Assembly: GCF_015832195.1 (NCBI RefSeq)
Contig: NC_052018.1
Location: forward strand, 112,439,966-112,503,965
Length of the DNA stretch: 64,000 nucleotides
Reading direction: 5' to 3'
Origin: Motacilla alba alba
Lineage: Eukaryota; Chordata; Aves; Passeriformes; Motacillidae
How positions within the stretch are numbered: position 1 is the stretch's first letter; every line of letters begins with the position of its first letter. The position numbers were made by a program, and so were the translations under genes. Below the pieces are notes generated by a model that had not been told where the DNA came from, did not search any database, and saw nothing but the letters and a program-made list of their open reading frames with translations. Positions 10,208 through 23,399 of this stretch are shown one piece after another.

Positions 10208-13200
10208 ATAAACCTGATAACCAATTTTTGAACATATTTTGAAGAACTTAGTTCAGCTATATTTTACTTTTCTAGAACATAACAAGATTTCATTAAGAGA
10301 TTTCAGGCTTTTTCTACTTTTGGTTCTCCTGTGATTTCAAATCAGCTTTGTTTCCCCAAACCTGACTTTGCTCAGGGATTAATTGAAGATTAAGAGTTCT
10401 CCCAGTTTGAGTAAAGTTCTAAGAACAAGCAAACAAACCCTTATAGCATCTCTGGGCTTTCGGTGAAACCAAAGCAGGTTGTGACAGAGATGCTGTTGGT
10501 CCCAACTCATTATACATCCTCATATTTGTGTTTGTCAGGACAAATTCACAGTCCAAAGCACCACTGGAGTTGCTCCAAACAGGGATCACCAAACTTGAGA
10601 GACAGCCTGGGACTACAGGCAGGAAAACTGCAGGAGAGCATATCCCAGCTGAGATCCTGCTTATCTGACACGATCTTTCTTTGGGCGATACCTTGACTTT
10701 TGCTGAACTCTTGCTCGTCAGTGACTTCAGGTTTAAGTGAACTCATTAAACTTAAGAAGACATTTGAGAGCAATGTAATTGATTCTGAAGGAGTCACCGT
10801 CCTTGGTGGAAAGGCTGAAGGCAGAAAGCAGCTCCCCTTGGACACGGCTTGGAGAACAGGCTGAGTCAGCACTTCTCCTGTGCTCCTAAAGACTTCCTCT
10901 ACCTTCAGGCACTAATTTGTCTGAAGATTTTTGTAGGGCTTTTGCTAAAGAGAACCAGAAAGCCTATGAAAATGTGCTTTCCTGGTAACACTTTCCATCT
11001 GTTCCCTGGGAGGCAACAGGCAATGGTGTGTTTGGAAACACCTCAAACTACAGCACTGGGGCTGTCAGCTCTGCCCCGGGTTTTTAACAGTGCAGCTGTC
11101 ACTGACTTCACTGAGGGGGCAAAATTTAAACTCCTATCCCTCAGAAAATGGGATTTCCTTGCTTTTTATCTTACGCTGGGTGCAAGCAAGCGTTTTCACA
11201 GAAGATGCCTATGACAAATGCATAAGCAATGCTGTAGGTGCAATATTGCCTCCCACCTGTTCCTTGGAGGAGCATCACGGTACAGTGCTGGACGTAAGAA
11301 CTGCTTTGGATTGGTGGTTTTGCGAGGGTTGTTTCAGAGTTTGGTTGTTAGGTTGCTGTGGAGGGTTTTGTTTTGTTTTTTCTTTGTTTGGGGTTTTTTG
11401 TTTGGTTGGACTTTGTTGTTTGTTTGTTTGTTTTACAGTGATACACCAGCCTCTCTGCTCATTCACAGCACCATCCACATGGATCAACTTTTAAAATCAG
11501 CTAGATCACCATCTTGGAGAGATAAAAAGGCCAAACTCCCAAAATAACCAAAAATACAGTATTTAAAAAAACAACCCCGACCAACCAAGGGGAAAAAACC
11601 ACCAAAGTAAACAATGTCAGTAGCATTCTTCATTTTGGCATGGAGATGTCATTTCATTTCTATTTTTATCCTGTTAGAGCTAATCAAACTTTTCTGAAGT
11701 TTGAAATTTCAGCTTATTTTTTAATTCTGGCAATCAAGGAGTGTTTCCAAAAGATCTTCAGGGAAAATATAGGCACTCAGTAGCAATAACTCATTGAGTT
11801 GAGACTTCATTCCAGAAGCAGGCAAATCAAGGACAACAGAGGTATTCCTGTAGTTCCTGTACTTCTAACAGAAGTATTTTGCTCTGATTAATCTGTGTTT
11901 TATTGGCTATGTGACCCTATTTTTATTCCCTATCAGACCCTTTCCCAAAGTTTAAAAATATATTTATTATTGTAAATCTTCAGCCACTATCGAATATCCA
12001 CAGCAGAGAAATGAGCTGACCGTTAGTACCATTTAAGTGCTCTGTTCCAAATTCACAAGTTTTTATCTTAACTGGCTGACTATTCAAGCCACATTCTTAA
12101 CCTCTGCTGACAACAAATGAAGGAAATCATATGGCTTTAATACCCAAGGAGCCGTTCAAAAGAGAACTAACATACACAGTCTTGCACCCAAAAGATAAGG
12201 AACTGCAGAAAGTCAAAGGCACACCGCATCTTGCAGTAGCTGTACCTCAAACTAAAGCCATTTATAATGCCAAACTATGCTTGAAATGTAAGTCTCAGAA
12301 ATACATTCTGTTTCTATATCATAGCATGTTACCAGTCTTTACCAGCCAGAAATGACAGGAGGAGCTAGTTTAACTAAGCAATGTTTCACCAGGAGCCAGC
12401 CCTCTGGCTGTTACACGAGGCGAAGGCACCGCACCGTGCTTCACAAAGTTAATTCCGTTTGATGCTCAATACAGACAAGAATTTCTTTTCTGCTGGGGAG
12501 ATTGGCACGGCATGAGCCATTGGTTCTGCTCTACACTTGCAGTTGAAACACCAAAGGTCTTTAATGCAGCAATGAAGAACAAATCACAAAGGAAAGGCAG
12601 TTGACCTTGGAAAGGAGAGATTTAGATAAAAGAAACTTGAAGTAGACTGTGCTAACAGCCAGGATTGGCAGGAATCTGAGTCCACAAAATATTTGCTTAA
12701 AAGTGGTTTGGGTTGAATATTTTTTTTTTCTGTAAAATCAGTCAGTGAAAGTAACAACAGACTAGAGAAGACAATCTGCAAACTTCAAACAGCCAAGTGC
12801 AGACTCAAATTCAGGAGAATCCTCAAAAGTTTAACCCACATCCCCCCAAAAATAGAAGCCCCCTGCCATTATGGGGAAAATTCTAAGGCTTTCAGTAAAA
12901 ACTCCCACAAATCCATGCAAAAGACAGACAGACACTGGGAAGTTTGCTTAAGAGCAGCAGGAACATGAGCATATGTGTGTCAGTCACCTAACATTTCACC
13001 TTCAGCTGCAGCCAATCCCTAATGCTTCAAGGAGAAGGGAAAGAACCCCAGCCCACCCACAAATAAACCAACAAATGAATTGTGATCATCAACAGCAAAA
13101 ACAATAAACCACGTTGTTCATATTAAGGGAAAATAAATCCTCACTGGCTCCTGTGAGCTTCCTTTGCTTTATTGTGTTCTGACTTCCCCGGCCACCAGGT

Positions 13201-15384
13201 AAGTACAAACAAGTGCTGGTGCAGGCTGGAGCAGGGAAAGAGACAGGGAAAGTCAGGGATAGTGTTCATTTTGTTCACACCTACGCGAAGTAATTACCAT
13301 GAGCACAGGCTCTGAATCATCAGGTACCATGGACAGCCTTTATAATTTCACTGCAGCATCTCCTGAAGAGCACTTGCTTTGGGAATATTTACAGCACAGG
13401 AAAGTGGATCAACACAGATCTTTAAGATTGGTCTACGTTAGGATCTCCATTAAAGAAAGCTTAGGAGTTTACTACATTTCCTTAGGAAGATTCCCAATTC
13501 CTAGAAGTGTCTGGTTGTTGCATACAACTTCCAGTACTTAGCAGTGCTCTGGTTACACAGAGGACAATCAGGCTTCTCCAGGTCACACTCATCCCCCTCA
13601 TTTACACCTTCTGAATGGCCGGTCTCTGCTTTTATTTCAAGTCTCCTCTATTTCTCCTCTCTCTCTCTGTGCAGTCACCAGCCATTTTGAACTTTGGAAT
13701 CACACCGAGTACATTAGGTAATCCACAGACACAAAATTCAGCTAATTACTCCCACCCCTGTTATCCCCCTTCGCTTTTCCTAGAGTTTTTTACTCCCTTT
13801 CTCCTCCTACCCCTTCTATCTCCCACATTTGCTTTCAGGCCTATGAAGGAGGAAGGAGAGATGGAAAACCAGAGGGGCAGGCTCAGCAAAGCTGGGCTCA
13901 GCCTTGACAATTTGCTGCTGTATGAACTTGTTGCTGTTCCCTCGCTGCCGAGCTGGTGCTTGGAGCTCGGAAGGCTGCACAGTGCCATTGTCCCCCTGCC
14001 AATGCTCTTTCCCCACCAGGCCAGTCCTCGTTAATAAAGCCCAGCTGGGCTCCACTGACCTCCAAGCAGGTACCCCAGCTCCTCGTTAGGCATCAGCCTT
14101 GCTCAGCCCGCTGGAGGGTGAAGGCAGCCACCGAGGGCTGGCAGGGCCAGCGGGTGCAGGCTGCTAGGGCAAGGAAAAGGCGGCAGAGGCCGGTGGCATT
14201 TCCCCCGTGTCACATTCCTTATCCTGCTTCCCCCAAACATTTGGACAGGACACAGAGAAGGAGCTCCAGGCACCTGCAGCAGATGATTCAGCTTCAATAG
14301 AGGAAGCTTATAAGGTAGTGAAGGAAACTAATCAGGGTGGCTCTAGGAAAACAAATAAGAGCTGAACAGGTGCCAGCAGTGACTTGGCACTTCCAGTCAA
14401 CCTCGCAGTTCATTTCCAGTGCAGGCTGGGAGGTGAATACAAGAAAGTTTTTTCCTGTTCTACATGTGTCACCCTGTAGAGGTCTTGGAAATGACAAAGT
14501 ACAGAGAAGAAAGGAAGCAGCTGAAGCAGCTCAGAGTGAGGGGATGAGCGTGTTGTCCTTTGGGATCTTGCAAGGACAGCATACCCAGAGCCACATCTCT
14601 GGGCACCATAACCCGGACTGTTCTCAGCTCCAGATGCAACACCAGCTGCAGAGGGAGGTGAGCAGGGAGCAGGTGCTTATTTCAGGTACACCAAAACATC
14701 TTCACACTGACCATGGGGAGTCCTGAAACCAAAACCTTCTTCAAAAGTTAATAACAAGTCAGTTAATAATGCTCCAGAGGTTTGCAGTGGGGAAAACAAC
14801 AGAAATGGTGGGAAGCCCAAGGTTTATCAGCAGACCGGTATCACGAGCAAGTCTGAAGAGGGCTGCTGGGTTAAAATCACATAACTTTGAAATAAAGAAA
14901 ATAAAAGCAAAAATATGAGCTGCACTAATGACCATAGACGTGGAATACAAATTGCAACAGGCTACTGCTGTTTATAATGTTGACCTTGCTTTTTTTTTTT
15001 ACAAATCCACTGTGAAGGACAGACATACCACCTACTGCCTCATCCACCAGACTAAGGACTGAAGCTATTTTTGGCATTCGTTATGGTCCAGGTGGCCCAT
15101 CTGGCCTGATTCACTTGGCCAGTTTTCCTTTCCATCTGGGAATTTTGACCCTCCTGCTTTCCAACTAATTGTATCACATTATCTCCTTTTTGTTCCCCAC
15201 TTCCCTCGCTGCAAAAGGTTGCAAAAATCTCATGCGCTGTGTTAGAAAGTCTCAATTAACCCCTAACCTCGCTTCAGTGCATGCGGCTTGGGTTACTTCT
15301 CACACCCAACCGTGGGCCCATTAACACGTTGTCGTAAAACAAAAACTGTTTTGACGGGCTGTAATTGCTGCTAAGTGATGCCGA
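10208..15384. other. Unique noncoding DNA, about 5.2 kb
   Basis: No gene or RNA is recognised. A G/T-rich low-complexity tract occupies about 11363-11434, and its open frames there (for example 11090-11494 and 11218-11547) are compositional. The part at 13.6-14.3 kb is somewhat GC-richer, with several overlapping short open frames on both strands and no family resemblance. A ten-base T tract lies near 14991. Confidence 0.5.
11363..11434. repeat. G/T-rich low-complexity tract
   Basis: The tract consists of runs such as TTTTGTTTTG, GGGGTTTTTTG and (TTTG)n. The complementary A/C-rich strand produces a lysine-, glutamine- and asparagine-rich open frame (11275-11487, minus) that should not be taken as a gene. 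Confidence 0.85.
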
Positions 15385-15412
15385 ACAAAGGCGCTCTTGT
15401 CCCGGGGCGGCC

Positions 15413-15461
15413 GGGGCCGAGCCCCGCTCCCAGCCCCGCTCCCGGCCCGGGGCTCGGCCCC
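15413..15461. repeat. Perfect 14-bp GC-only inverted repeat in the CpG island
   Basis: GGGGCCGAGCCCCG (15413-15426) and its exact reverse complement CGGGGCTCGGCCCC (15448-15461) are separated by 21 bp. Each arm is close to self-complementary, so alternative foldbacks are possible. Confidence 0.85.
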
Positions 15462-15577
15462 CCCGGATCTCCTCAAGCGCCGGAGCGAAGGCGCTCCCCA
15501 CCGCTATGAGCTGATGGAGGGGCCGCAAGACACCCGCAAAGCCGGCAGTGCCCCCGCAGGACCCGCAGGAAGATTCG

Positions 15578-15598
15578 GGGGGGTGGGTTTTACCCCCC
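15578..15598. repeat. Small G/C hairpin at the edge of the CpG island
   Basis: GGGGGGT (15578-15584) pairs with ACCCCCC (15592-15598) around a 7-base loop. The tract is also G-run rich. It is a structural curiosity with no assigned function. Confidence 0.7.
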
Positions 15599-15659
15599 TT
15601 CCCCCTCCTGCCGCAAATATAATTAGTTTATGTTAGCTGGAAAAGGTCGGGGGTGAGCG

Positions 15660-15870
15660 AAGGGCAGTGCCCTTTTTGTTTTTAGGCAAGATAGTGGAAT
15701 AATTGCTTGACGCTCAGATCTGCAGGTGCTTTATGAAGCTCATTTGGTGCTGGCAGCCCGCAGTGAAAGCTGATTTCCCTGGAAAACGCCGGATTCCATG
15801 TGACAGGGTTTATTTGCTGCGGCAGGAGTGATTGTCCATTCATGCCATTCATCATTACGGTACCTGTTAC
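15660..15870. promoter_or_regulatory. Candidate conserved noncoding element next to the CpG island
   Basis: This complex, unique sequence lies immediately beside the island. It has homeodomain-like cores (GGAATAATTGC, TCATTACGG) and an ATTCATGCCATTCATCATTA stretch. It reads like enhancer sequence, but I have no alignment to support conservation. Confidence 0.25.
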
Positions 15871-15899
15871 AGTCAACACTTCCTTGAGCCGCCAGTCCT

Positions 15900-18800
15900 T
15901 TTAACACTCGCTGTCCTCCTTCCCGAGGCTGGGTATCCGCAGCTGAGGCACGAATGAGCCTCCACACGCAGTTCCGAAGGGGACACAAGGATGCCATGGG
16001 GGTTTGTGCCTTCCAGCCCTTCTGCTGTCCCACCAGGACACCGAGAAAGCCCCACGGACAGTGACAGGGTGCCCTGCAGGGACTGACGTTCTCAAACCCC
16101 TGGCCAGCCCGACTGTGCCTCCTAGCACCCTGTGACAAGTTTCCTGGGTGAAGCAGGCATTTCAGTCAAGCTGCAGGAATGGCAGCGTTCATTCTGCCAG
16201 GTGTGCTCGCTCGGAGAGTAAACACACGGAGCTCGTCAAACACGCCATGATAAAAACCCCTATGCCAAGGGGAAACCATGGACCACACATTCCAGAGCCC
16301 TCCTTCAGGCTGAAGGGATGACCTTGCTGGAAATTCGTTTCTTATGCCCATTCCAATTCAAGTTTCAAAGAAACTATCCAGAAGACAGAAGCGGCACACT
16401 TTCAACATTGATCTAAAAAGTTATTTTCTGGGTTTTTTTGGGTTTTTTTTTCAATTACGTGCAGTTCTTGTGTATGGAGCCTCCCTGACAGACAGCCTGG
16501 CATTGTCCTGTCCTTAATGCAGAAACTTCCTCCTGCTATTCAGCCTGACTTTTTGGATGCCATTTAGTCTCATCACTAACTGTCCTACCTGCTACAAGAA
16601 CAGAATTATCCCTCCTTCTCCTTCAGAAGCCTGTGCACAGTTGAAGATCTTAGTTACACAGTAGAAGATCCTCGTTACACAGCTCCATCAGCTGCCAGAA
16701 CACAACCAGAAAACTTATTGTCCTTTGTGCAAACCAGCAATGGTCAGTCCCTGTCTGTAATAAACTAAAATCCACCCCATCTTTTTGTAATTTCAAATAT
16801 CCCCCTGTTCCTTCAAGTGTCTAGTGGGCTGTTATCTTTGTTTCTTACTGTAAATAACAGCTAAACAGCATTAGCATTTCAAAGCAGTCTGCACTTGGAA
16901 ACACACCAAAGTAGCAATTCCAGATACTCTGGAATAGCTGCTTTGGTTAATTTCCAGGCAAAGACAAGCCTAAAGATTTCCCCTCCTGATGTTGCCTGCA
17001 AGGGGTGGCTGACCCTAAATCCCAGCACTAACCTCCTGTGCCTGGAGGTACCACCTGGCCTCGAGGAAATCAAACTCTCTCAGAGCCAACAATTACAGCT
17101 CAGACATTTCCACATAAGTATTTCTGGCCTACCGCACTCATTACTGGTTTATATCTTATTTAGCTATTTATCTCCTGGCTGAGGAACAACGTTTCTGCAA
17201 CATTACCTGAGCCCTGATTAATAATGCACAGATATTACCCAACCAGTGTCAACTGGCACTTCTCCATGGACCTGCACAGAACAGCTTTAACTTCTATCAG
17301 GTGAGGATCTGGCCTGCTTCAGAGTGTGTTAACAGAAGACAAAGCCCAAATGCGTTTTATCTCCAGTGATAAATGTTGCATTACACAGTGCATGTAGGAT
17401 ATGCCTTCTCAGAAATGTGATCTTGGCCGAAGCCTGTCCTGGGCACAATAGCTGGAAAAATGTAGATATTTTCAAGTAGGAGTGGTTGGAAATTGCCAAG
17501 AGCTGTCAGTCGAAGCCTGAACCTAGGCAATTTGTAATTGTCTAAGTAGCAGATCTATCAAGACAGTTTAAAGAGACAAAAATCAGGTCTCTAGCCTACT
17601 TCTGCAGCCAAAGAAGGCAGGCATTCACAGGTGAAAGCTGAGCACCTCAGAGCAATCCAGGGCAAACATAAGGTAGTGCTGGCTAAAGACAGACCTGGCA
17701 CTGAAGTCAGAGCCCAACATTTCTCTGCCTGTTTTGGAAAGCTCATACGTATCCAGGGAAGCATAAGATCCAAAATAGAGGACCTGAAGAAACTGAAAGC
17801 AACAGAAACTGAAGGTGTGCAGCCTATTTTCTGAATTAGTTAGTGAAGTTTAGCTCCTGAAGTCACACCTACATCCCCTCCTAGGTCTCCCTCTGTGGCC
17901 ATTGCAGAGTGCTTTCCATCAGTACTTCTCTCGTGAGCTCTAAAGCCTGCCAGAGGAACATGGACAACCACAGTGCTCCTCCTCCCACAGGTCAGGGTTT
18001 GCACCTGTAACCCCAGAAGAAATCAGCCCCTGCAAACATGACAAATGAGTTATCTTCCTGCACTGCCAGGTCACCCCTTTCTGTCTGTTCTTTCTTTCTC
18101 TATCAGAAAGTTCCCCACAGAGACAGATGATGCACATTTCTTTTTCAGGAGATCCATGTTACAGATATTTCTGCCATTAGACATGGCAATTTGTACAAAC
18201 TGTGCAGGCAAATGATTCATTAAATGCATTTTTAGTCTTCAAGGAGGCACTTTGAGCAAGTTTTTCCCAGGCACAGCACTTCAATCAAGGAGAAAAGGCA
18301 AGAGCAGTGTTTGACTGTCGCATCCCAACTTTTGGCCTGCAAAGCTGCAGAATGTTCCTCTGCCCCTTTCACCCATGATTCACCAGCATATTCCACTAAA
18401 CTGCTGAAGCAAAGCCTATAATTAGGTTATTATCTTTAAGAGAGGAGTCTAATTGTAGGACAACAAATGCCAAGCACATGAAAGATTACTCATGTCTTAC
18501 GAACAGATGATGATACCTTCCAACACATGCTTCTTTCCGTGTGTGGAAGGCTTGGGTGCCAGTTTCAGACAGGACTGCATCACTGACAGCTACTCAAAAA
18601 GACATCTGGAAGTGGATGATCTCATGTGGTGAAAAGGGACAATAAATTAACTCCACGAACAAAATCATTTTCCCAGCAGCAAGGAAAAAAAAAAAAAAGA
18701 AAAAGAATTCAACTGTATGCGAGTGGACTCGCAGTCCAGAGGTAGAAACACATGGGAATCAATAGCAGAGGTGGGAGGACAACTGCCACACAAAGGATGT

Positions 18801-21800
18801 GGGGAATTTAAGCAAATTAATAGCTGTGGGAAGATGAAACAAAGATGACTCAATTGTCAGGCAAATAATTTTGTTTCTCCCCCCTCCAGCCATCATTACC
18901 AGTTATTTGTTACAGATTCCCATTAAGCTGCCTCAAAGTAGGTCAGAGAAGTTGGACCTATGGGTTGAGCAAGGCCTGTGCTAGAGGTAATGTGAGCTCT
19001 GACAGAGAGAGGCTCAGCCTCTGGAGCACAGCCTGGGACTCATCTCCAGGAAGGTATCTTGGAGACATGCAGCTTGAACTGGGCTCCTAAACCCACAAAC
19101 AGACAGCCCCCAGCTCTATCAGGTCTAAACTCAGTGAGAGCTCCCAGGAGATGCATCATGTAGGACTCACAAGCCAAAAGTACTATTTTTTAAACTGTTT
19201 GTCAAGTTTGCCACAATCATCAGATGAAATGACAGTCACACTGAAGCACCTTGACTCAGATACCTGACTGTGAAGGCACTCGTTGAGGAATATATATAAT
19301 TTATTAAATCAAAGCTATTAATTCATGCCCTGGATCAAGCAACCAGAAGGAAATCTCAACTCTTGTGGCAGAAGAGTGACCCATCCCATTTCCCAGCCCA
19401 CTCACACATCTGCCTCGGTGACCTCCCACAGCAGTAAGATTGACAGAATAACTAATACACTGTGTGAAGTAGTACAGTAAAGTCTTGTTAATATTCCCTT
19501 TGCTAATCCACACACCTCATAACTCACACACAGAAAGCCACGGTCTCTTCCCCCTTCTCTGCTAAGATTTAATAGATTGCTTTAAGAAGGTCTCACATTA
19601 CCAAGCTCAGGAATATTACCAAACATACTCCTGGACATTTCTTCCTGTACATGAAGGATACATGGAAATCATCACAGACATCCACACAACTATTGACCAA
19701 ACCCACAGCTTCACGGTCATATCCACAGCTGTTAGAATGAGTGATCAAAAGGGGATTGTTTCAGCTTGCGTTTCCTATTTCATCTGAACAACTTCAGTTG
19801 GTAATATTATAGAAAAGCATCACCTCATTGTGAAAGAAAGAACTGACCCATTTCTAATGCTTCCTCCAAAATGCCAAGAGCCTTGGGAAAGCTCCTATTA
19901 AACACTTTCTCCCTGCAAAGTTAGTTCATGCTGTACCTTGAGCTACCACCTCCCACAGGAGTGGAATTTTTAACTTAAATGGGTGGGCTCGTTAGCACTC
20001 CTTGGCTGGCCCACAGAGAAGGCACTGGAACACCGAGTGGATGGGAACTGCTTGTCCTCCAGTGTCTTCCCATAACTCCTGCTGGGAAGGAGGAAGGACA
20101 ACAAAGTTTTCCCAGATCCATTAAAACACAGTTTGTAGAGCAGTCTAGGCCAGCAGAACTGTCCTGAGGAACTGGGAACCTATGAATTGATTCTTTCATC
20201 AGGACTGCCAGGAGAACTGTTGTGTCATTTCTGAGCCCAAGAGAAGTTCAGCCTTTGTCCTCATGGCAAAATAAAGCGGGTTGCTCGTCTACCCAAGTCA
20301 AACAAGCTCACATCCCTTCTCTCCTCCTGGGAAGGAGCATGGAGAAGATCTTGCACAATCTGTCCTCTTACTCATTGTGTTTCCTCAGCACAGCTAACCA
20401 CAGAGCTGGGGACCACATCCAGAGGCCGCAGCAGCCATGGGGAAGATCCTTCTGAAATGCAGAGGAGTAAAACCGGCCAGGCAGTCCATGTTACATCTGT
20501 CACTGTGTTAACTAGAAATTCACCAACTGCATGCACGAGTTCCTAGGGCTGGGTCTGTTTCCTCAAAGTGCACAAGAAATTCGGAACCTGCTCAATAGAA
20601 GAGAAATTTTCCTGGTTTCTGCCAGCCCTCTCCCACCTCATGAGCAGAGCTCGATGAAATGAAACCTTCCTGCTGCGTCCTGCAATAGCATCTGCCCTGT
20701 TGGCTGCCCTCACTTACCTCCACTAAACTTCAGCTTACAACTGCTTGCTGAAAAAACAAGCAAGCAAAACCTCCCAGCCCTCACTTTTATAATTAAAATA
20801 AATAACTGGAAATAAGTTGCAAACACTTGTCTGACATCACCTTAGCTCTGTGCATTACAGAAGACCACTTGTGCTGAAATTTGGCCTTGGGGCCAAGTGC
20901 CTCAGCTCCTCAGTGGACTCAAGATCAGGCTGCTTCATTCTTAATTTCTTCTCTTGCGGCTGCTTGGAGTCAACAGCAACTTCACCACGTGTTGTATACG
21001 TAATCCCCAATGCAACAATGGTATCACGGTTCTGCTGCTGGCCCCAAAACTCTCCTGCTGTCAGTCACCCTCAGCAGGAAGGAGCTGCCATCCCCTTCTC
21101 TGGGGCTCATCCAGTTGTCCCAGGAATCAGCCTGATTTCCTTTTCTGAGCTTATGTAGTAGGGGTGTCATAAGAGCAAGCTTTGTATTGTGGTTTTTTGT
21201 TTTTTTTTCCCCCATTGTATAACCTCTTAATGGAGTCACTTGGGTCAGGAAAAGGGATTATTTCCCCTCTAGAGCAGCTCTGTTGTTTTGACCCTGGTAG
21301 ATGAAACTATTTATTTTTAAATGAAAGCTAAACAAATAAATGAAAGGCAATGCAAGACCCGAGAACTTGCTCTTGTTTGTTAGTTCTTGAGTATTGGAGG
21401 CTTCAATTTTTTGGGTAGGTGGGAAGAGAAAAAGAGTGAATGAGCATATCTTTTATGGAAATATCTCCTTTGACAGAAAGCTGTGTACCTTAAAAGAACT
21501 TCTGGAAGGAAAAATTACAGACTATCTACTTGTGCAGCTAAATTCAGCATTTGTTCAGCTCGGAGTAATTTTTATCTAGTCAGGAGTTCCTGGCAATCAT
21601 GAGTGAATGCAGCAGCATTCCAGCCTTTCCTGCTGTCTGGACTGGCCTTACCACTTGGTACTGAAATTTCTGCAAAATGCTCCAGGTTGGGATTCCTGGA
21701 TCTACCACTTACAAGCTGCTCCAAAGCTGATTTCTTCCTTGAGGGTTTTGACTCCTATCAAAATCAAGCATGGCTTTTCTCTTTGAAATACAGTAAAATT

Positions 21801-23399
21801 GTTTGTGTCTCCTTCCTTATCCTCTTCTGCAGCAAAGCAGGTGAAGATTCAGAGCTAACTGAGAGGTCATTCAGCAGACCCAAGGGTGGGCAGGGATGAA
21901 CTCTGCCCTGCACAGGGGTCAGATTTCCAGCTTGCCCCTTTGCCTCCTCCTCAGTTCTCAGTCTGGTTCCAGAGTGTCCAGTTTCATGGGCTCAGGGCTG
22001 AAACCACCCCAAAGAGAGCAGGGAACATCAGCAGCCTCTAGGTGCTGCAGAGCACTCTGCCAGAGCAACTCAGAGCTTTTTGCAAGGTGTGAAGTAGGCA
22101 CGATCTTAAACCTTGGAGCATCTGCCACATATTCATCTGTAATTGCTTCAGGTGTAATCCGTAAATCAATAATCCTGGTAATCCTTCTGTCCTCAGACTA
22201 ACCTCGCCCGCCTAATCCTACCCCCTGGAGTAAAACATGGAGCTATTTTGAATCATTACTACTGTCACAAGAGGCAGAGATTACTGAGCTGGCAGAACTG
22301 GAGCCACACTCAGGGATGAGTCCAATGGCGTCCAGGAGATGGTGGTGAGAGGAAAAATATCCCGTAGAGCTTGCTGGCATTCGGGAATATAACAAAACAA
22401 GCCTTCCCTTACATTAGTGGCACCTCCCTTGGAAGTTATCACATGAGTAGTCCTCTCCAGCTTATCTCCTGACAGTTTGGCTCAGACCTCGAGCTGTGCT
22501 GCCTGCACCCACCCACCCAAAGGGAGCTCGCACTCTTTGCAGCCCAGCTCTGCATCTGGCCATGGTGAAGGAGCAGCTTGAAGACTCTCTGCTTCATACC
22601 AGCCAATTTTATACAAACTTCTTTTGTTCAGAAAAGGGTTTTGGCAGAAAAGCTCCAATGTGATTAGTTAAGATGCAGAGTTCCTCAAACAGTACCACCA
22701 AGGAAAAAAAGCAAAAGTCAACAGCACTAAGAAGAACCTATTTCTGCCTCCCTGCTTATCAAGTGAGACCTTTCTCCCCAGAACACTGATGTTTATTTTA
22801 TCAACCTGTTGTTTGAAAGCTGTTCCTCTTGGGGAGCTCTGAGCACACACACACACAGATAATCACTAATAAATTGCAAAGCTCTGGATTTCACAAATTA
22901 ATTCTGGCTTTATCTTGCCGATCATTATCTGCCGACAAGTCCTCAGGTCCAGCCATCAGATTTTTGGTCACACTAAAGGCAGGAATTTTAATACTTGTAT
23001 TGCAATAATGAAGGTTGATGTTTAAAAATATTTAAAGTAAGGGCAAAAGTTTTTACTTCTTGTATTTATAAAGGAAATGATTGCTATTTTTCTGGGAAAT
23101 TAAGTTTGCACACCTACCTAGAACCTAATTTGTTTCTATTTTCTTAGTACCTATAAATTGTTTTTGACATGTCTTCCTTTATTAAGCCCCTAAATTTGTC
23201 CTTGAGTAAATGAGTGCTTGTTTAAAGTAGTTTAACACAGCAGTTAAAACCACTGAGGCTGCCAGGGCAGAACTTTGAACTTCATGCTCCCAAGAAATGT
23301 GGGGCCTTGACCTTGCCAAAACCCCCTGTTTTATATTTAAATGGTCACAGATTTAATAATGGGCTGCAAGAAAGATTTTCCATTAAGTACCTCCTTTAC
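15900..23399. other. Unique noncoding DNA, about 7.5 kb
   Basis: No gene or RNA is recognised. Small features are T/G tracts near 16430-16451, a 21-bp tandem duplication (16643-16684), a 14-nt A run near 18685 and a short CA run near 22845. The open frames here are short and mutually overlapping. Confidence 0.5.
16643..16684. repeat. Two-copy 21-bp tandem duplication
   Basis: GAAGATCTTAGTTACACAGT is followed 21 bases later by GAAGATCCTCGTTACACAGC, a near-identical copy. It is a small local slippage event. Confidence 0.8.

Larger units (their letters stand above)
15385..15660. promoter_or_regulatory. Orphan CpG island, candidate promoter or enhancer
   Basis: A compact block with many CpGs (CCCGGGGCGGCCGGGGCCGA at 15401-15420; CAAGCGCCGGAGCGAAGGCG near 15475) stands out from AT-rich flanks. 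It shows no LTR borders and no repeat consensus that I recognise. It contains a 14-bp inverted repeat and a G/C hairpin, described separately. No TATA box or coding exon is visible at either edge. It could be the start of an unannotated noncoding RNA, an alternative promoter of a distant gene, or an orphan regulatory island. The open frames across it (15397-15636 plus, 15274-15528 minus) look compositional. The CpG density is seen directly; promoter function is inference. Confidence 0.65.

Noticed and set aside
9583..10224. 213-residue minus-strand open frame rich in alanine, glycine and arginine
   Set aside because: It lies almost entirely within the solo LTR and runs antisense to its promoter. 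Its composition is that of CpG-rich DNA, with no domain.
11275..11487. Lysine-, glutamine- and asparagine-rich minus-strand open frame
   Set aside because: It is the translation of the complement of a G/T low-complexity tract.
22843..22858. Short CA dinucleotide run
   Set aside because: Too short to be worth annotating as a microsatellite.
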